Shown here in pieces: positions 1 through 13,380 of a DNA stretch of 64,000 bases (the stretch's first letter is position 1; the number at the start of each line of letters is the position of its first letter). The translations under genes were made by a program, and so were the position numbers. Under the pieces are notes generated by a model. That model ran no database searches and was not told where the DNA came from. It was given only the letters and a program-made list of their open reading frames with translations. The DNA comes from Arthrobacter sp. C2 (GTDB lineage: Bacteria; Actinomycetota; Actinomycetes; Actinomycetales; Micrococcaceae), in assembly GCA_024207135.1 (NCBI GenBank), contig CP042428.1:62001-126000 (forward strand), written 5' to 3'.

Positions 1-1
1 G

Positions 2-883
2 CAGCTGAGCGCCATCGACTTCCTGCGCGAGGTCGGCAAGTACTTCCGCGTGGGCACCATGATCAAGAAGGAAACCGTTGCCGCGCGCCTGAACTCCGAC
101 GAGGGCATCAGCTACACCGAGTTCAGCTACCAGGTGCTGCAGGGCTATGACTACCTGAAGCTGCACCAGCTGTACGGATGCTCCCTGCAGACCGGCGGCT
201 CGGACCAGTGGGGCAACCTCACCAGCGGCACGGACCTGATCCGCAAGGTCGAGGGCAAGAGCGCCTACGCGTACGGCACGCCGTTGATCACCAATTCCGA
301 CGGCACCAAGTTCGGCAAGTCCGAAGGCAACGCCATCTGGTTGGATGCGGAGATGTGCAGCCCGTACACCTTCTACCAGTTCTGGCTCAACACCGCCGAC
401 GCCGATGTTGCTGCGCGCTTGAAGATCTTCACGTTCCTGACACGTGCGGAGATCGAAGCACTGGAACAGGAAGTCGCCGATCGTCCCTTTGCCCGCAAGG
501 GACAGAAGGAACTTGCATACCTCGTGACCTCCTTGGTCCACGGTGTTGAAGCCACCGAAAAGGTCATTGCCGCTTCGGCTGCGCTCTTCGGGCAGGGCGA
601 GTTGCGCGACATGGACGAAGCCACGTTGCGTGCGGCGACCCAGGAGCTGAACAGCACCACCGTTGATGGTGAAGAACTGGACATCATCTCCGTCTTGATG
701 GCGTCGGGACTTTCGGAATCCAAGTCGGCTGCTCGCCGAACTGTGAGCGAGGGCGGTGCCTACGTCAACAACGTGAAGTACTCCGACATTGATTCGGTGG
801 TGAGCCGCGAGGATCTCCTGCACGGTCGGTACCTCCTGGTTCGCCGCGGCAAGAAGAACTTGGCCGTTGTTGAAGTCGCGTAA
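2..883 (+). CDS. tyrS: Tyrosyl-tRNA synthetase, C-terminal part (5' end outside window)
   Basis: This is the 3' part of the class I enzyme that charges tRNA-Tyr in the cytoplasm. The open frame runs in from the window edge, so the Rossmann HIGH half is missing. What remains includes the tyrosine-binding stretch QTGGSDQWGN and the KMSKS-like loop, read here as KFGKS (nt 308-322). The last ~70 residues look like an S4 RNA-binding domain (ISVLMASGLSESKSAARR, then GGAYVNN). The gene ends at a TAA and is followed by a strong hairpin terminator, which separates it from the rRNA operon. Confidence 0.97.
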   Translation, partial: QLSAIDFLREVGKYFRVGTMIKKETVAARLNSDEGISYTEFSYQVLQGYDYLKLHQLYGCSLQTGGSDQWGNLTSGTDLIRKVEGKSAYAYGTPLITNSDGTKFGKSEGNAIWLDAEMCSPYTFYQFWLNTADADVAARLKIFTFLTRAEIEALEQEVADRPFARKGQKELAYLVTSLVHGVEATEKVIAASAALFGQGELRDMDEATLRAATQELNSTTVDGEELDIISVLMASGLSESKSAARRTVSEGGAYVNNVKYSDIDSVVSREDLLHGRYLLVRRGKKNLAVVEVA

Positions 884-920
884 TTAGGCGACGTATTACC
901 GGGTTTTTTCGAAGGCAATA

Positions 921-974
921 AACCGGGGCGAGGGGAGTGCTGTGGATCACGGCAACGACCTCGCCCCGGTTTTT
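921..974 (+). terminator. Intrinsic terminator of tyrS
   Basis: A 12-bp perfect inverted repeat (AACCGGGGCGAG at 921-932 and its complement at 960-971) is followed by a T-run (970-974). It lies about 40 nt after the tyrS stop codon. Confidence 0.9.
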
Positions 975-1211
975 CGTTAATTGGCTGCGGAATCGTTCAT
1001 AATCCTCTTGATCACGGGGGATTTAACGGTTGTTGGGTGCAGGAACCTACGATTTGCCGTGCCCGGGAAACCTGTGTATTGTTTTCTAAGTCGCCGCGGC
1101 CAAGGCAAGCGAAAAGCTTCCAGCCGCGAATGACAAACATTTTTCTAACAACGTTGATTCGTTGAAAGAAAATATGTGTTTATCGCAAATATAAATTAGC
1201 GAAAAGCCGAT

Positions 1212-1240
1212 TTGACACCGCGAAGAACATGTATTAAATT
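1212..1240 (+). promoter_or_regulatory. Candidate rRNA operon promoter
   Basis: TTGACA (1212-1217), a 17-bp spacer and TAAATT (1235-1240) form a good sigma-A type promoter about 250 bp before the 16S gene. The preceding ~80 bp are strikingly AT-rich for this genome (around 1125-1210), as expected for an UP-element-like region. Further promoters may exist between 1000 and 1200. Confidence 0.65.
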
Positions 1241-1487
1241 ATTACACATCACCCCGGAAGAAACACCGACTGATCTTTGATCGCACGGATGCCGAACCGG
1301 GAGCTGTCTGTTGTTTGAGAACTCAATAGTGTGCCAAGTTTGTTGATACCAATTTATTTATTTTATTGGTGAATGGTTTCAGGGTCCGCACCCCCGTGTG
1401 GGCGCCTGGGGCAATTTGCCGGGATTTTTTTACTTGGTGCAACCCGCAACCCTTTTTCCAGGGTCGTGTTGGTTGTGTCTGTATTTT
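1241..1487 (+). other. rRNA operon leader with antitermination/processing signals
   Basis: This is the transcribed leader before 16S. At 1311-1342 it carries TTTGAGAACTCAATAGTGTG, the usual actinobacterial rrn leader element that overlaps boxA. A related version (TTTGGGAACTGCATAG) recurs in the 16S-23S spacer near 3375. A GC-rich imperfect stem lies around 1379-1410. No protein gene is seen here. Confidence 0.6.
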
Positions 1488-6680
<5,193 letters not shown>

Positions 6681-6851
6681 ACAAACACCACACCACCCCC
6701 CTGGGGTGGTTGGCAAGATACGCTGCGTCCACTATGCGGTCCCGAAACAACAACCCTTGTTGTCGCGGAACCACAACAACACAACAACCACTATTGTGGT
6801 CGTAACCCATTTTTCACGCCCCCGGAGAACCTCCGGGCAGTGCGTGGCTAG
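6681..6851 (+). other. 23S-5S spacer
   Basis: This short spacer contains two local stems built from AACAACAACC/TTGTTGT and ACCACAA/TTGTGGT (around 6745-6800), probably processing structures. There is no tRNA and no coding region. Confidence 0.6.
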
Positions 6852-6972
6852 AGTTACGGCGGTCATAGCGTGGGGGAAACGCCCGGTCCCATACCGAACC
6901 CGGAAGCTAAGACCCACCGCGCCGATGGTACTGCACTCGGGAGGGTGTGGGAGAGTAGGTCACCGCCGGACA
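6852..6972 (+). rRNA. rrf: 5S ribosomal RNA
   Basis: It has the typical 5S core CCATACCGAACCCGGAAG and a GGTACTGC segment. The 5' CGGCGG and 3' CCGCCG pair to form helix I. It is about 120 nt and completes a 16S-23S-5S operon. Confidence 0.95.
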
Positions 6973-6981
6973 CCCTGTCCC

Positions 6982-7012
6982 GGAACCCCCAAGCCTGTGG
7001 CTTGGGGGTTCC
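6982..7012 (+). terminator. rRNA operon terminal hairpin
   Basis: A perfect 14-bp stem (6982-6995 with 6999-7012) closes a 3-nt loop about 10 nt after 5S. No U-tract follows (GATGCTTA), so it is an atypical intrinsic terminator. A second perfect GC hairpin (7032-7041 with 7048-7057) lies just downstream. Confidence 0.7.
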
Positions 7013-7691
7013 GATGCTTAACGCCCGTTCCCGGCCCCCGGCACCCGCCGGGGGCCGCACCCGCTTAAGGACCGGCACCCGGCCGGCCGGCCGGGGGGCC
7101 GGTCGGGGGGCCGAAGGCCTGTACGGTAAGGTTTCGACCACGGACCCGGCCCATCCCACGCCTGGGCGTGCCGGCGCACCGGGGTGGCGCCGCGCCATCG
7201 CGAACCCCAACACATTGTGCCGTTTAGCCGGATGCCATCAAGGAATAGCAAAGTGTCACCCAGTGATGTGTGATGATAACTGACACGGCCCAGAGCAACT
7301 CTCAAAGCAATCTGTATGTCGGGCCGGAACCCGTTTCTGAGTGTGATGAGTCGATTCGTCGGACTGTTCTGCGATTCTATGGACTCTGCGCTTTTGGTCC
7401 ATAGAGGTTTCCCGCATTGCCGTGATTGGCAATTTGGCTCCAGGCGGGCCATGCGGGCGAGTATTCGTCGAGATGGATGTCATTCTGTTGCCGTAGTATG
7501 GATCAGTTGCGTTGCGCACTATTGGTGTAAATCACGGAGGCGACTGGGTACCCTCGACTAAGATAGATGCAGGCGTTCAATGCCCGGGTGAGGGCAAAAA
7601 GATTTTAGCGTGGGCTTCCGTGAGATGCGGAGGTCCACTGATTCATGCGTGGGGTCCAAAACTGAAGACCCTTTTGAGAGGAACACATCTA
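7013..7691. other. Intergenic region between rRNA operon and repeat-protein gene
   Basis: The first ~120 bp are extremely GC-rich with stacked inverted repeats (7032-7057, and GGCCGGCC repeats around 7081-7105). The composition then drops. An AT-richer area with possible promoter elements lies around 7480-7535, followed by about 150 bp of untranslated leader. The frame extending back to 7512 does not look like coding sequence. No gene is called. Confidence 0.5.
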
Positions 7692-10256
7692 GTGTCAAAC
7701 GAAAACAAGGGCTTCGGGTCGAAGGACAACCGCGACCGGAATGATTCTAAGTCGAACAACAGCGGAGGCTTCCGTCGCGGTGGCGACGATCGCAATGCCG
7801 GAGGCTTCAAGCCCCGCGAAGACCGCGGCGGATTCCGTGGCGGCGACGATCGCAATGCCGGAGGCTTCAAGCCCCGCGAAGACCGCGGCGGATTCCGTGG
7901 CGGCGACGATCGCAATGCCGGAGGCTTCAAGCCCCGCGAAGACCGCGGCGGATTCCGTGGCGGCAACGACCGTGGCGGCTTCCAGGGCGGAGACCGTCGC
8001 GAAGGCGGTTTCAAGCCCCGCGAAGATCGTGGCGGCTTCCAGGGTGGAGACCGTCGCGAAGGCGGTTTCAAGCCCCGTGAAGACCGCGGTGGATTCCAGG
8101 GTGGAGACCGCCGTGAAGGTGGCTTCAAGCCCCGTGAAGACCGCGGTGGATTCCAGGGTGGAGACCGCCGTGAAGGTGGCTTCAAGCCTCGCGAAGACCG
8201 CGGCGGATTCCGTGGCGGCAACGACCGTGGCGGCTTCCAGGGCGGAGACCGTCGCGAAGGCGGTTTCAAGCCCCGCGAAGACCGCGGTGGATTCCGTGGC
8301 GGCGACGATCGCCGCGAAGGCGGTTTCAAGCCCCGCGAAGACCGCGGTGGATTCCGTGGCGGCAACGACCGTGGCGGCTTCCAGGGCGGAGACCGTCGCG
8401 AAGGCGGTTTCAAGCCCCGCGAAGACCGTGGCGGATTCCGTGGCGGCAACGACCGTGGCGGCTTCCAGGGCGGAGACCGTCGCGAAGGCGGTTTCAAGCC
8501 CCGCGAAGACCGTGGCGGATTCCGTGGCGGCAACGACCGTGGTGGATTCCAGGGTGGAGACCGCCGTGAAGGTGGTTTCAAGCCCCGTGAAGACCGTGGT
8601 GGATTCCAGGGTGGAGACCGCCGTGAAGGTGGCTTCAAGCCCCGTGAAGACCGTGGTGGATTCCAGGCTGGAGACCGCCGTGAAGGCGGTTTCAAGCCTC
8701 GCGAGGACCGTGGAGGCTTCAAGCCCCGCGAAGATCGTGGTGGATTCCGTGGCGGCGACGATCGCCGCGAAGGCGGTTTCAAGCCCCGTGAAGATCGTGG
8801 CGGTTTCCGTGGCGGCGACGATCGCCGCGAAGGCGGTTTCAAGCCCCGCGAAGACCGCGGTGGATTCCGTGGCGGCGACGATCGCCGTGAAGGTGGCTTC
8901 AAGCCCCGTGAAGACCGCGGTGGCTTCAAGCCCCGTGAAGACCGCGGTGGATTCCGTGGCGGCGACGATCGCCGTGAAGGTGGCTTCAAGCCCCGCGAAG
9001 ACCGCGGTGGATTCCGTGGCGGCGACGATCGCCGCGAAGGCGGTTTCAAGCCCCGTGAAGACCGTGGCGGATTCCGTGGCGGCAACGACCGTGGCGGCTT
9101 CCAGGGCGGAGACCGTCGCGAAGGCGGTTTCAAGCCCCGCGAAGACCGCGGTGGTTTCAAACCCCGTGAAGATCGTGGTGGCTTTAAGCCCCGCGAAGAC
9201 CGTGGCGGATTCAAGCCGCGCACCGAGACCAGCACCGCTGATCTCGAGGCGTTGCGCGACCAGGAGGCTGCACGTCGTAACCACAACCCGGCCGACCTGC
9301 GTAGCTCGAACAGCCCGGAACGTGGCCGTTCCCCGGAAATTGACGATGACGTAACCGGCAAGGAGCTGGACCGCATCACCCGTGCGGAACTGCGCTACCT
9401 TGACGATGTCAACAACGAATGGGTTTCGAAGCACCTCGTCATGGCCGGTCGCTTGATCGACATCGATCCGCAGCTTGCCTATGAGCACACCATCGCAGCC
9501 AGCCGCCGTGGCGGCCGCGTGGCAGTGGTCCGCGAAGCAGTCGGCCTGGCCGCATATGCTGCCGGCGAGTTCGCCGAAGCCCTGCGCGAGTTCCGCACTC
9601 ACCGCCGCATCAGCGGTTCCAACTTGCATCTTCCACTGATTGCCGACGCCGAACGCGGCATCGGTCGTCCGGAAAAGACGCTGGAAATTGCACACAGCGA
9701 AGTCGTAGAGACACTGGATACCAACGGCAAGGTCGAAATGGCCATGGTTGCTTCGGGTGCCCAGCACGACTTGGGCAACCTCGAGGCTGCCTTGGCGGAA
9801 CTCGAGATCCCGCAGCTGGATCTGAACCGCGCGTTCAGCTACAGCCCGCGTTTGTTCTCCGCATACGCCGACGCACTGGAGAACCTGGGCCGCGACGAGG
9901 AAGCCGCAACCTGGCGCAAGCAGATCTCGGTGGCAGAGGAAGCCCTCGGCACCGGCGAATTCGCCGAGCCGGATATCATCGACCTCGGTGAAGACGACGA
10001 AACCGATGCACGCCGCCCGCGTGCCCGCGACATCGTGGAGCCGGAGACCGCCAAGGCAGAAGACGACGCGGAAACCCCGTCGGACGAAGCCGGCGAATCG
10101 CTGGCAGACGAAGACGCCGTCGAGGTTGTCGAAGCCGAATCGATCAACGATCCGGCCGAGGAATCGAACCCGGAACTCGACGATGAAGCACCTGTCGCCG
10201 AGGAACCCCGCGGAGCGTCCCCGGCCATCGACCAGGACGAAAACGACGAACGCTAG
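7692..10256 (+). CDS. TPR-like protein with expanded N-terminal RGG/FKPRED repeat domain
   Basis: The protein has 854 residues. The GTG start at 7692 is chosen because GAGAGGAA lies ~9 nt upstream and the open frame before it is not repeat-like. Residues ~37-510 are a low-complexity array: 24 copies of FKPREDRGG, separated by [30 protein letters not shown] or similar linkers, rich in Arg-Gly-Gly. Residues ~540-735 are alpha-helical and TPR-like. The last ~115 residues are strongly acidic. By position (after tyrS, before the HAD gene and tlyA) it corresponds to the mycobacterial Rv1691-type protein, which is only ~250 residues, so the extra length is the repeat. RGG repeats commonly bind RNA; an RNA-binding or condensate role is inference. 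The exact function is unknown. Confidence 0.85.
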   Translation: MSNENKGFGSKDNRDRNDSKSNNSGGFRRGGDDRNAGGFKPREDRGGFRGGDDRNAGGFKPREDRGGFRGGDDRNAGGFKPREDRGGFRGGNDRGGFQGGDRREGGFKPREDRGGFQGGDRREGGFKPREDRGGFQGGDRREGGFKPREDRGGFQGGDRREGGFKPREDRGGFRGGNDRGGFQGGDRREGGFKPREDRGGFRGGDDRREGGFKPREDRGGFRGGNDRGGFQGGDRREGGFKPREDRGGFRGGNDRGGFQGGDRREGGFKPREDRGGFRGGNDRGGFQGGDRREGGFKPREDRGGFQGGDRREGGFKPREDRGGFQAGDRREGGFKPREDRGGFKPREDRGGFRGGDDRREGGFKPREDRGGFRGGDDRREGGFKPREDRGGFRGGDDRREGGFKPREDRGGFKPREDRGGFRGGDDRREGGFKPREDRGGFRGGDDRREGGFKPREDRGGFRGGNDRGGFQGGDRREGGFKPREDRGGFKPREDRGGFKPREDRGGFKPRTETSTADLEALRDQEAARRNHNPADLRSSNSPERGRSPEIDDDVTGKELDRITRAELRYLDDVNNEWVSKHLVMAGRLIDIDPQLAYEHTIAASRRGGRVAVVREAVGLAAYAAGEFAEALREFRTHRRISGSNLHLPLIADAERGIGRPEKTLEIAHSEVVETLDTNGKVEMAMVASGAQHDLGNLEAALAELEIPQLDLNRAFSYSPRLFSAYADALENLGRDEEAATWRKQISVAEEALGTGEFAEPDIIDLGEDDETDARRPRARDIVEPETAKAEDDAETPSDEAGESLADEDAVEVVEAESINDPAEESNPELDDEAPVAEEPRGASPAIDQDENDER
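7800..9221 (+). repeat. Tandem repeat array encoding 24 FKPREDRGG units
   Basis: This is an in-frame coding repeat with units of about 27, 57, 60 and 84 bp. The 60-mers at 7801-7860 and 7861-7920 are identical, and 84-bp units of the [11 protein letters not shown] type recur nearly unchanged around 8350-8560. Linker variants are shuffled rather than strictly periodic, which suggests repeated unequal recombination. Because the unit length is a multiple of three, long stop-free frames also appear in other frames and on the opposite strand. Confidence 0.95.
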
Positions 10257-10271
10257 GAACTCGATTCACCC

Positions 10272-11264
10272 ATGCTGATCTCAGGTTTTGACGCGCTGCT
10301 CGCCGATCTCGACGGCGTCGTCTATGCCGGCAACGGTGCAATCCCCAAGGCCATCGAGGCCTTGAACCGATTGCAGGAACACTCGGTCGTCCTGGCGTAC
10401 ATCACGAACAACGCCTCCAGGTCACCGGGTGCCGTTGCCGAGCACCTGATTCAGCTGGGTGCCCCGGCGTCTGCAGAACAAGTATTTGGTTCTGCAGACG
10501 CCGGAGCCGAGCTTCTCGCACAAGAACTGCCCCTGGGCTCCAAGGTCCTGGTCGTGGGAAGCGCCTACCTGCGTGACTGCGTCAGCTCCTTCGGCATGGA
10601 AATCGTGGCCAGCCACCGTGACCTTCCCCAGGGCGTCATCCAGGGCTTCGACCCTTCCCTTGGGTGGAAGGACCTTGCCGAAGCGGCATTCGCCATCCAG
10701 GGCGGGGCGATCTGGGTTGCCACCAACACCGACCGGACCATCCCGCGCGCCGAGGGCATCGCCCCGGGCAACGGCTCCCTGGTCGAAGCCGTCAGCGCAG
10801 CCACCAATGTGCAGCCGCTGGTGGCCGGCAAACCCGAACCCCTGCTCTTCCGACGCGCGGCCGAAACCTTCGAGGCCACCCGGCCGCTGGTGGTCGGGGA
10901 CCGCCTCGACACCGACATCCTGGGCGGCAACAACGCCGGCTACAACACGGCCCTGGTGCTCACCGGGGTAGACTCGGCCCGCTCGGCCCTGGCCGCCCGC
11001 ACTGCGGAACGCCCCGACTACATCATTGCGGACCTCTCCGGGCTCTACGCGGATTACCCCGTCGTCGAGGTCACCGGCTTCGGCATCCGCTGCGGCGCTG
11101 CACTGGCCTCGGTCAACGGCGATGCCGTCACGGTCAACGGCGACGAAGCCGACCTGGATTCCTGGCGCGCGGCATGCGCGGCCTGGTGGCTGGCCCACCC
11201 GCACCAGGAACACGCCGTCGAACCGAAGCTCAGTTTTTCCCAAACCGTCGCCGCCAAGCCATAG
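10272..11264 (+). CDS. HAD-superfamily phosphatase (NagD-like, subfamily IIA)
   Basis: The protein has 330 residues. The nucleophile motif DLDGVVY is at residues 12-18 (Asp12, Asp14), motif II is TNNASRSP, and motif III/IV is GDRLDTDILGGNNAG. These are typical of p-nitrophenylphosphatase/NagD-like HAD hydrolases that remove phosphate from small molecules in the cytoplasm. The substrate cannot be told from sequence. The C-terminal ~60 residues, after the HAD fold, are extra. The gene begins 15 nt after the repeat-protein gene and precedes the small gene and tlyA, matching the mycobacterial order Rv1691-Rv1694. Confidence 0.9.
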   Translation: MLISGFDALLADLDGVVYAGNGAIPKAIEALNRLQEHSVVLAYITNNASRSPGAVAEHLIQLGAPASAEQVFGSADAGAELLAQELPLGSKVLVVGSAYLRDCVSSFGMEIVASHRDLPQGVIQGFDPSLGWKDLAEAAFAIQGGAIWVATNTDRTIPRAEGIAPGNGSLVEAVSAATNVQPLVAGKPEPLLFRRAAETFEATRPLVVGDRLDTDILGGNNAGYNTALVLTGVDSARSALAARTAERPDYIIADLSGLYADYPVVEVTGFGIRCGAALASVNGDAVTVNGDEADLDSWRAACAAWWLAHPHQEHAVEPKLSFSQTVAAKP

Positions 11265-11275
11265 GCTCTAAGGTG

Positions 11276-11488
11276 ATGACGAGCAACAACCACACACCAC
11301 CTGCCAACAGCGTCCCGGTCCCCGGACCGCGGCCCGCCTCCCCGCCGGAAACCGCCGGGGCGACAACCGACCTCGACGTCCTGGAAACCCTGTCCGAGGT
11401 CCCCGTCGCCGAGCACCTGGCCATCTTCGAGACCCTGCAGGCCTCGCTTGCCGCGGACCTCGATTCGACCTCGCAGGAGCACCCATGA
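11276..11488 (+). CDS. Small hypothetical protein upstream of tlyA
   Basis: The protein has 70 residues (ATG 11276; GTG 11273 is also possible). The N-terminal half is Pro/Ala-rich and disordered. The C-terminal half (LDVLETLSEVPVAEHLAIFETLQASLAADL) is a predicted amphipathic helix pair. Its stop overlaps the tlyA start (ATGA), so it is almost certainly translated and coupled. A small protein sits at this position in other actinobacteria (Rv1693-like). The function is unknown. Confidence 0.75.
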   Translation: MTSNNHTPPANSVPVPGPRPASPPETAGATTDLDVLETLSEVPVAEHLAIFETLQASLAADLDSTSQEHP

Positions 11489-12291
11489 GCCGACTCGACC
11501 AGGAATTGGTCACCCGTTCCCTGGCCCGCTCGCGCACCGACGCGGCCCGACTCATCGCCGAACAACGCGTGAGCGTGGACGGCACCATCGCGGCCAAAGC
11601 CGCCAAGAGCGTCTCGGACACCTCCGAGATCAGCGTCAAGGCCCCCGCCGGCGAGGAGTTCGTCAGCCGGGCCGGGCACAAGCTTGCCGGGGCCCTGGAA
11701 GCATTCTCACGGATCGAGGTCGCCGGAAAGCGCTGCCTCGATGCCGGGGCCTCCACGGGAGGCTTCACCGACGTGCTGCTGCGCCGCGGCGCCGACCACG
11801 TCGAGGCCGTGGACGTCGGACACGGCCAGCTGGTTGCCGAACTGCGCCAGGACCCCCGCGTGCACGTGCACGAAGGCATGAACGTGCGTTACCTGGACCC
11901 GGCGGACATCGGGGGCGTCGTGGCCCTGGTCGTGGCCGATTTGTCCTTCATTTCGCTGACCATGGTCATGCGCGCCCTGGCCGGGGCCACCGAACCCGAC
12001 GGAGACTTGGTGCTGATGGTCAAGCCCCAATTCGAGATCGGCCGCGAACAGCTTTCCCGCACCGGGGTCGTCTCCAGCCCGACCCAGCGACGCAAGGCGG
12101 TGGATGCGGTGATGGCCTCGGCCACCGCGTCAGGGCTTCAGGTTTTGGGCCTCGCCCGCAGCCCGCTGCCGGGCCAGGACGGCAACGTCGAGTTCTTCCT
12201 GTGGCTGGGCAAAGGTGCCGGTCACATTCCCGATGCTTCTCCACAAGCCCGCGTCGGCACCGACGCGTGGCCCGGTGTTGACTATTCTTAG
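11485..12291 (+). CDS. tlyA: TlyA-family rRNA 2'-O-methyltransferase / hemolysin-like
   Basis: The protein has 268 residues. An N-terminal S4 RNA-binding domain (~1-60) is followed by an FtsJ-like SAM-dependent methyltransferase with the SAM motif DAGASTGGFTD (86-96). The catalytic lysines are represented by GHK (Lys66) and MVKPQFE. Family members 2'-O-methylate cytidines in 16S and 23S rRNA, which affects capreomycin sensitivity; the hemolysin name is historical. It sits in a tight run with nadK and recN, a conserved actinobacterial arrangement. Confidence 0.93.
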   Translation: MSRLDQELVTRSLARSRTDAARLIAEQRVSVDGTIAAKAAKSVSDTSEISVKAPAGEEFVSRAGHKLAGALEAFSRIEVAGKRCLDAGASTGGFTDVLLRRGADHVEAVDVGHGQLVAELRQDPRVHVHEGMNVRYLDPADIGGVVALVVADLSFISLTMVMRALAGATEPDGDLVLMVKPQFEIGREQLSRTGVVSSPTQRRKAVDAVMASATASGLQVLGLARSPLPGQDGNVEFFLWLGKGAGHIPDASPQARVGTDAWPGVDYS

Positions 12292-12345
12292 ACTGGCGGC
12301 ATCAGAACAGATGTCCTAACCTTCGGTCCGCCGAGGAAGGAACCC

Positions 12346-13380
12346 ATGCGCAGGATTTTGGTCCTCACCCACACCGGTCGCACCGACGCCCTCATGGCGG
12401 CCGTGGACACGTGCTCACGCCTGCGCCTGGCCGGGCTCATCCCGGTGATGCGGCGGCTGGAAATGCAGGCCGTCCGAAACACCCCGGAAGGCGAGAACCT
12501 CGACGTGGAGGTCCTTGACGAAGACACCAGCCTCGAGGCCATCGACCTGGGCGTGGTGCTTGGGGGAGACGGCAGCGTGCTGCGCGCCGCGGAACTGGTC
12601 CGCAACGCCGGGGTCCCGCTGCTTGGCGTGAACCTGGGGCATGTCGGCTTCCTGGCCGAAAGCGAACGCGCAGCCCTGCAGGAGACCGTGCAGTGGATCG
12701 TAGAACGCCGCTACACCGTCGAGGAACGCATGACCATCGACGTGCAGGTCTGGCTGGACAACCGGCGCATTGCCCACACCTGGGCGCTGAACGAGGCCGC
12801 CATCGAAAAAGCCAACCGCGAACGCATGATCGAGGTGGTGATGGAGGTCGACGGCAGGCCGCTGAGCACCTTCGGCTGCGACGGCGTGGTCATGGCCACC
12901 CCCACCGGTTCCACCGCCTACGCCTTCTCCGCCGGGGGACCGGTTGTCTGGCCGGAGGTCGAGGCGTTGGTCATGGTCCCCATCAGCGCGCACGCGCTCT
13001 TCGCCAAGCCCCTGGTCGTGGCACCCACCTCGGTGCTGGCCATCGAGATCCTCACCCGCACCGACGCCGGTGCGGTGCTCTGGTGCGACGGCCGGCGCAC
13101 CATCGAGCTGCCGCCCGGGGCCCGCATCGAGGTCACCCGCTCCACCAAGCCGGTGCGCCTGGCCCGGGTCAACCAGACCCCGTTCTCCGAGCGGCTGGTC
13201 AACAAGTTCGAACTACCCATCCAAGGCTGGCGCGGACCGGTGGAACCCGGGGACCGGGTGACCGCCACGACCGCGCTTCCGGTCATCACCCCCGCCATGC
13301 AGGTCATCGAGCCGCGACACCACGCGCCCAAACCCGAACCGGAAACCCTCGGGGACAAGGATCATCGGAGGCAACTGTGA
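12346..13380 (+). CDS. nadK: NAD kinase
   Basis: The protein has 344 residues and phosphorylates NAD to NADP in the cytoplasm. The signature GGDG is at residues 73-76 (LGGDGSVLRA), with the substrate-binding motif TPTGSTAYAFSAGGP further on. The ATG is preceded by GAGGAAGGAACCC. A C-terminal Pro/Glu tail of ~20 residues is not part of the fold. The stop overlaps the GTG start of recN (GTGA), indicating translational coupling. Confidence 0.95.
   Translation: MRRILVLTHTGRTDALMAAVDTCSRLRLAGLIPVMRRLEMQAVRNTPEGENLDVEVLDEDTSLEAIDLGVVLGGDGSVLRAAELVRNAGVPLLGVNLGHVGFLAESERAALQETVQWIVERRYTVEERMTIDVQVWLDNRRIAHTWALNEAAIEKANRERMIEVVMEVDGRPLSTFGCDGVVMATPTGSTAYAFSAGGPVVWPEVEALVMVPISAHALFAKPLVVAPTSVLAIEILTRTDAGAVLWCDGRRTIELPPGARIEVTRSTKPVRLARVNQTPFSERLVNKFELPIQGWRGPVEPGDRVTATTALPVITPAMQVIEPRHHAPKPEPETLGDKDHRRQL

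Noticed and set aside
7081-7110. CRISPR-like or origin-like repeats in the GGCCGGCC tract
   Set aside because: It is a short GC-only low-complexity run with no regular spacers and no DnaA boxes.
7512-7691. Extension of the repeat-protein gene back to 7512
   Set aside because: The added 60 residues show no family features and lie upstream of the good GAGAGGAA ribosome binding site that serves GTG 7692.
7643-9767. Long open frames on the opposite strand (578 and 690 codons) and in another forward frame (537 codons) across the repeat array
   Set aside because: They arise because the repeat units are multiples of three and stop-free in several frames; they are monotonous Ser/Pro/Arg or Ala/Thr/Val sequences without start signals, while the called frame continues into a complex conserved-looking domain.
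12693-13376. Extension of recN upstream through nadK in another frame
   Set aside because: It would be fully antagonistic to the nadK frame; GTG 13377 gives the conserved RecN N-terminus and a proper GTGA overlap.
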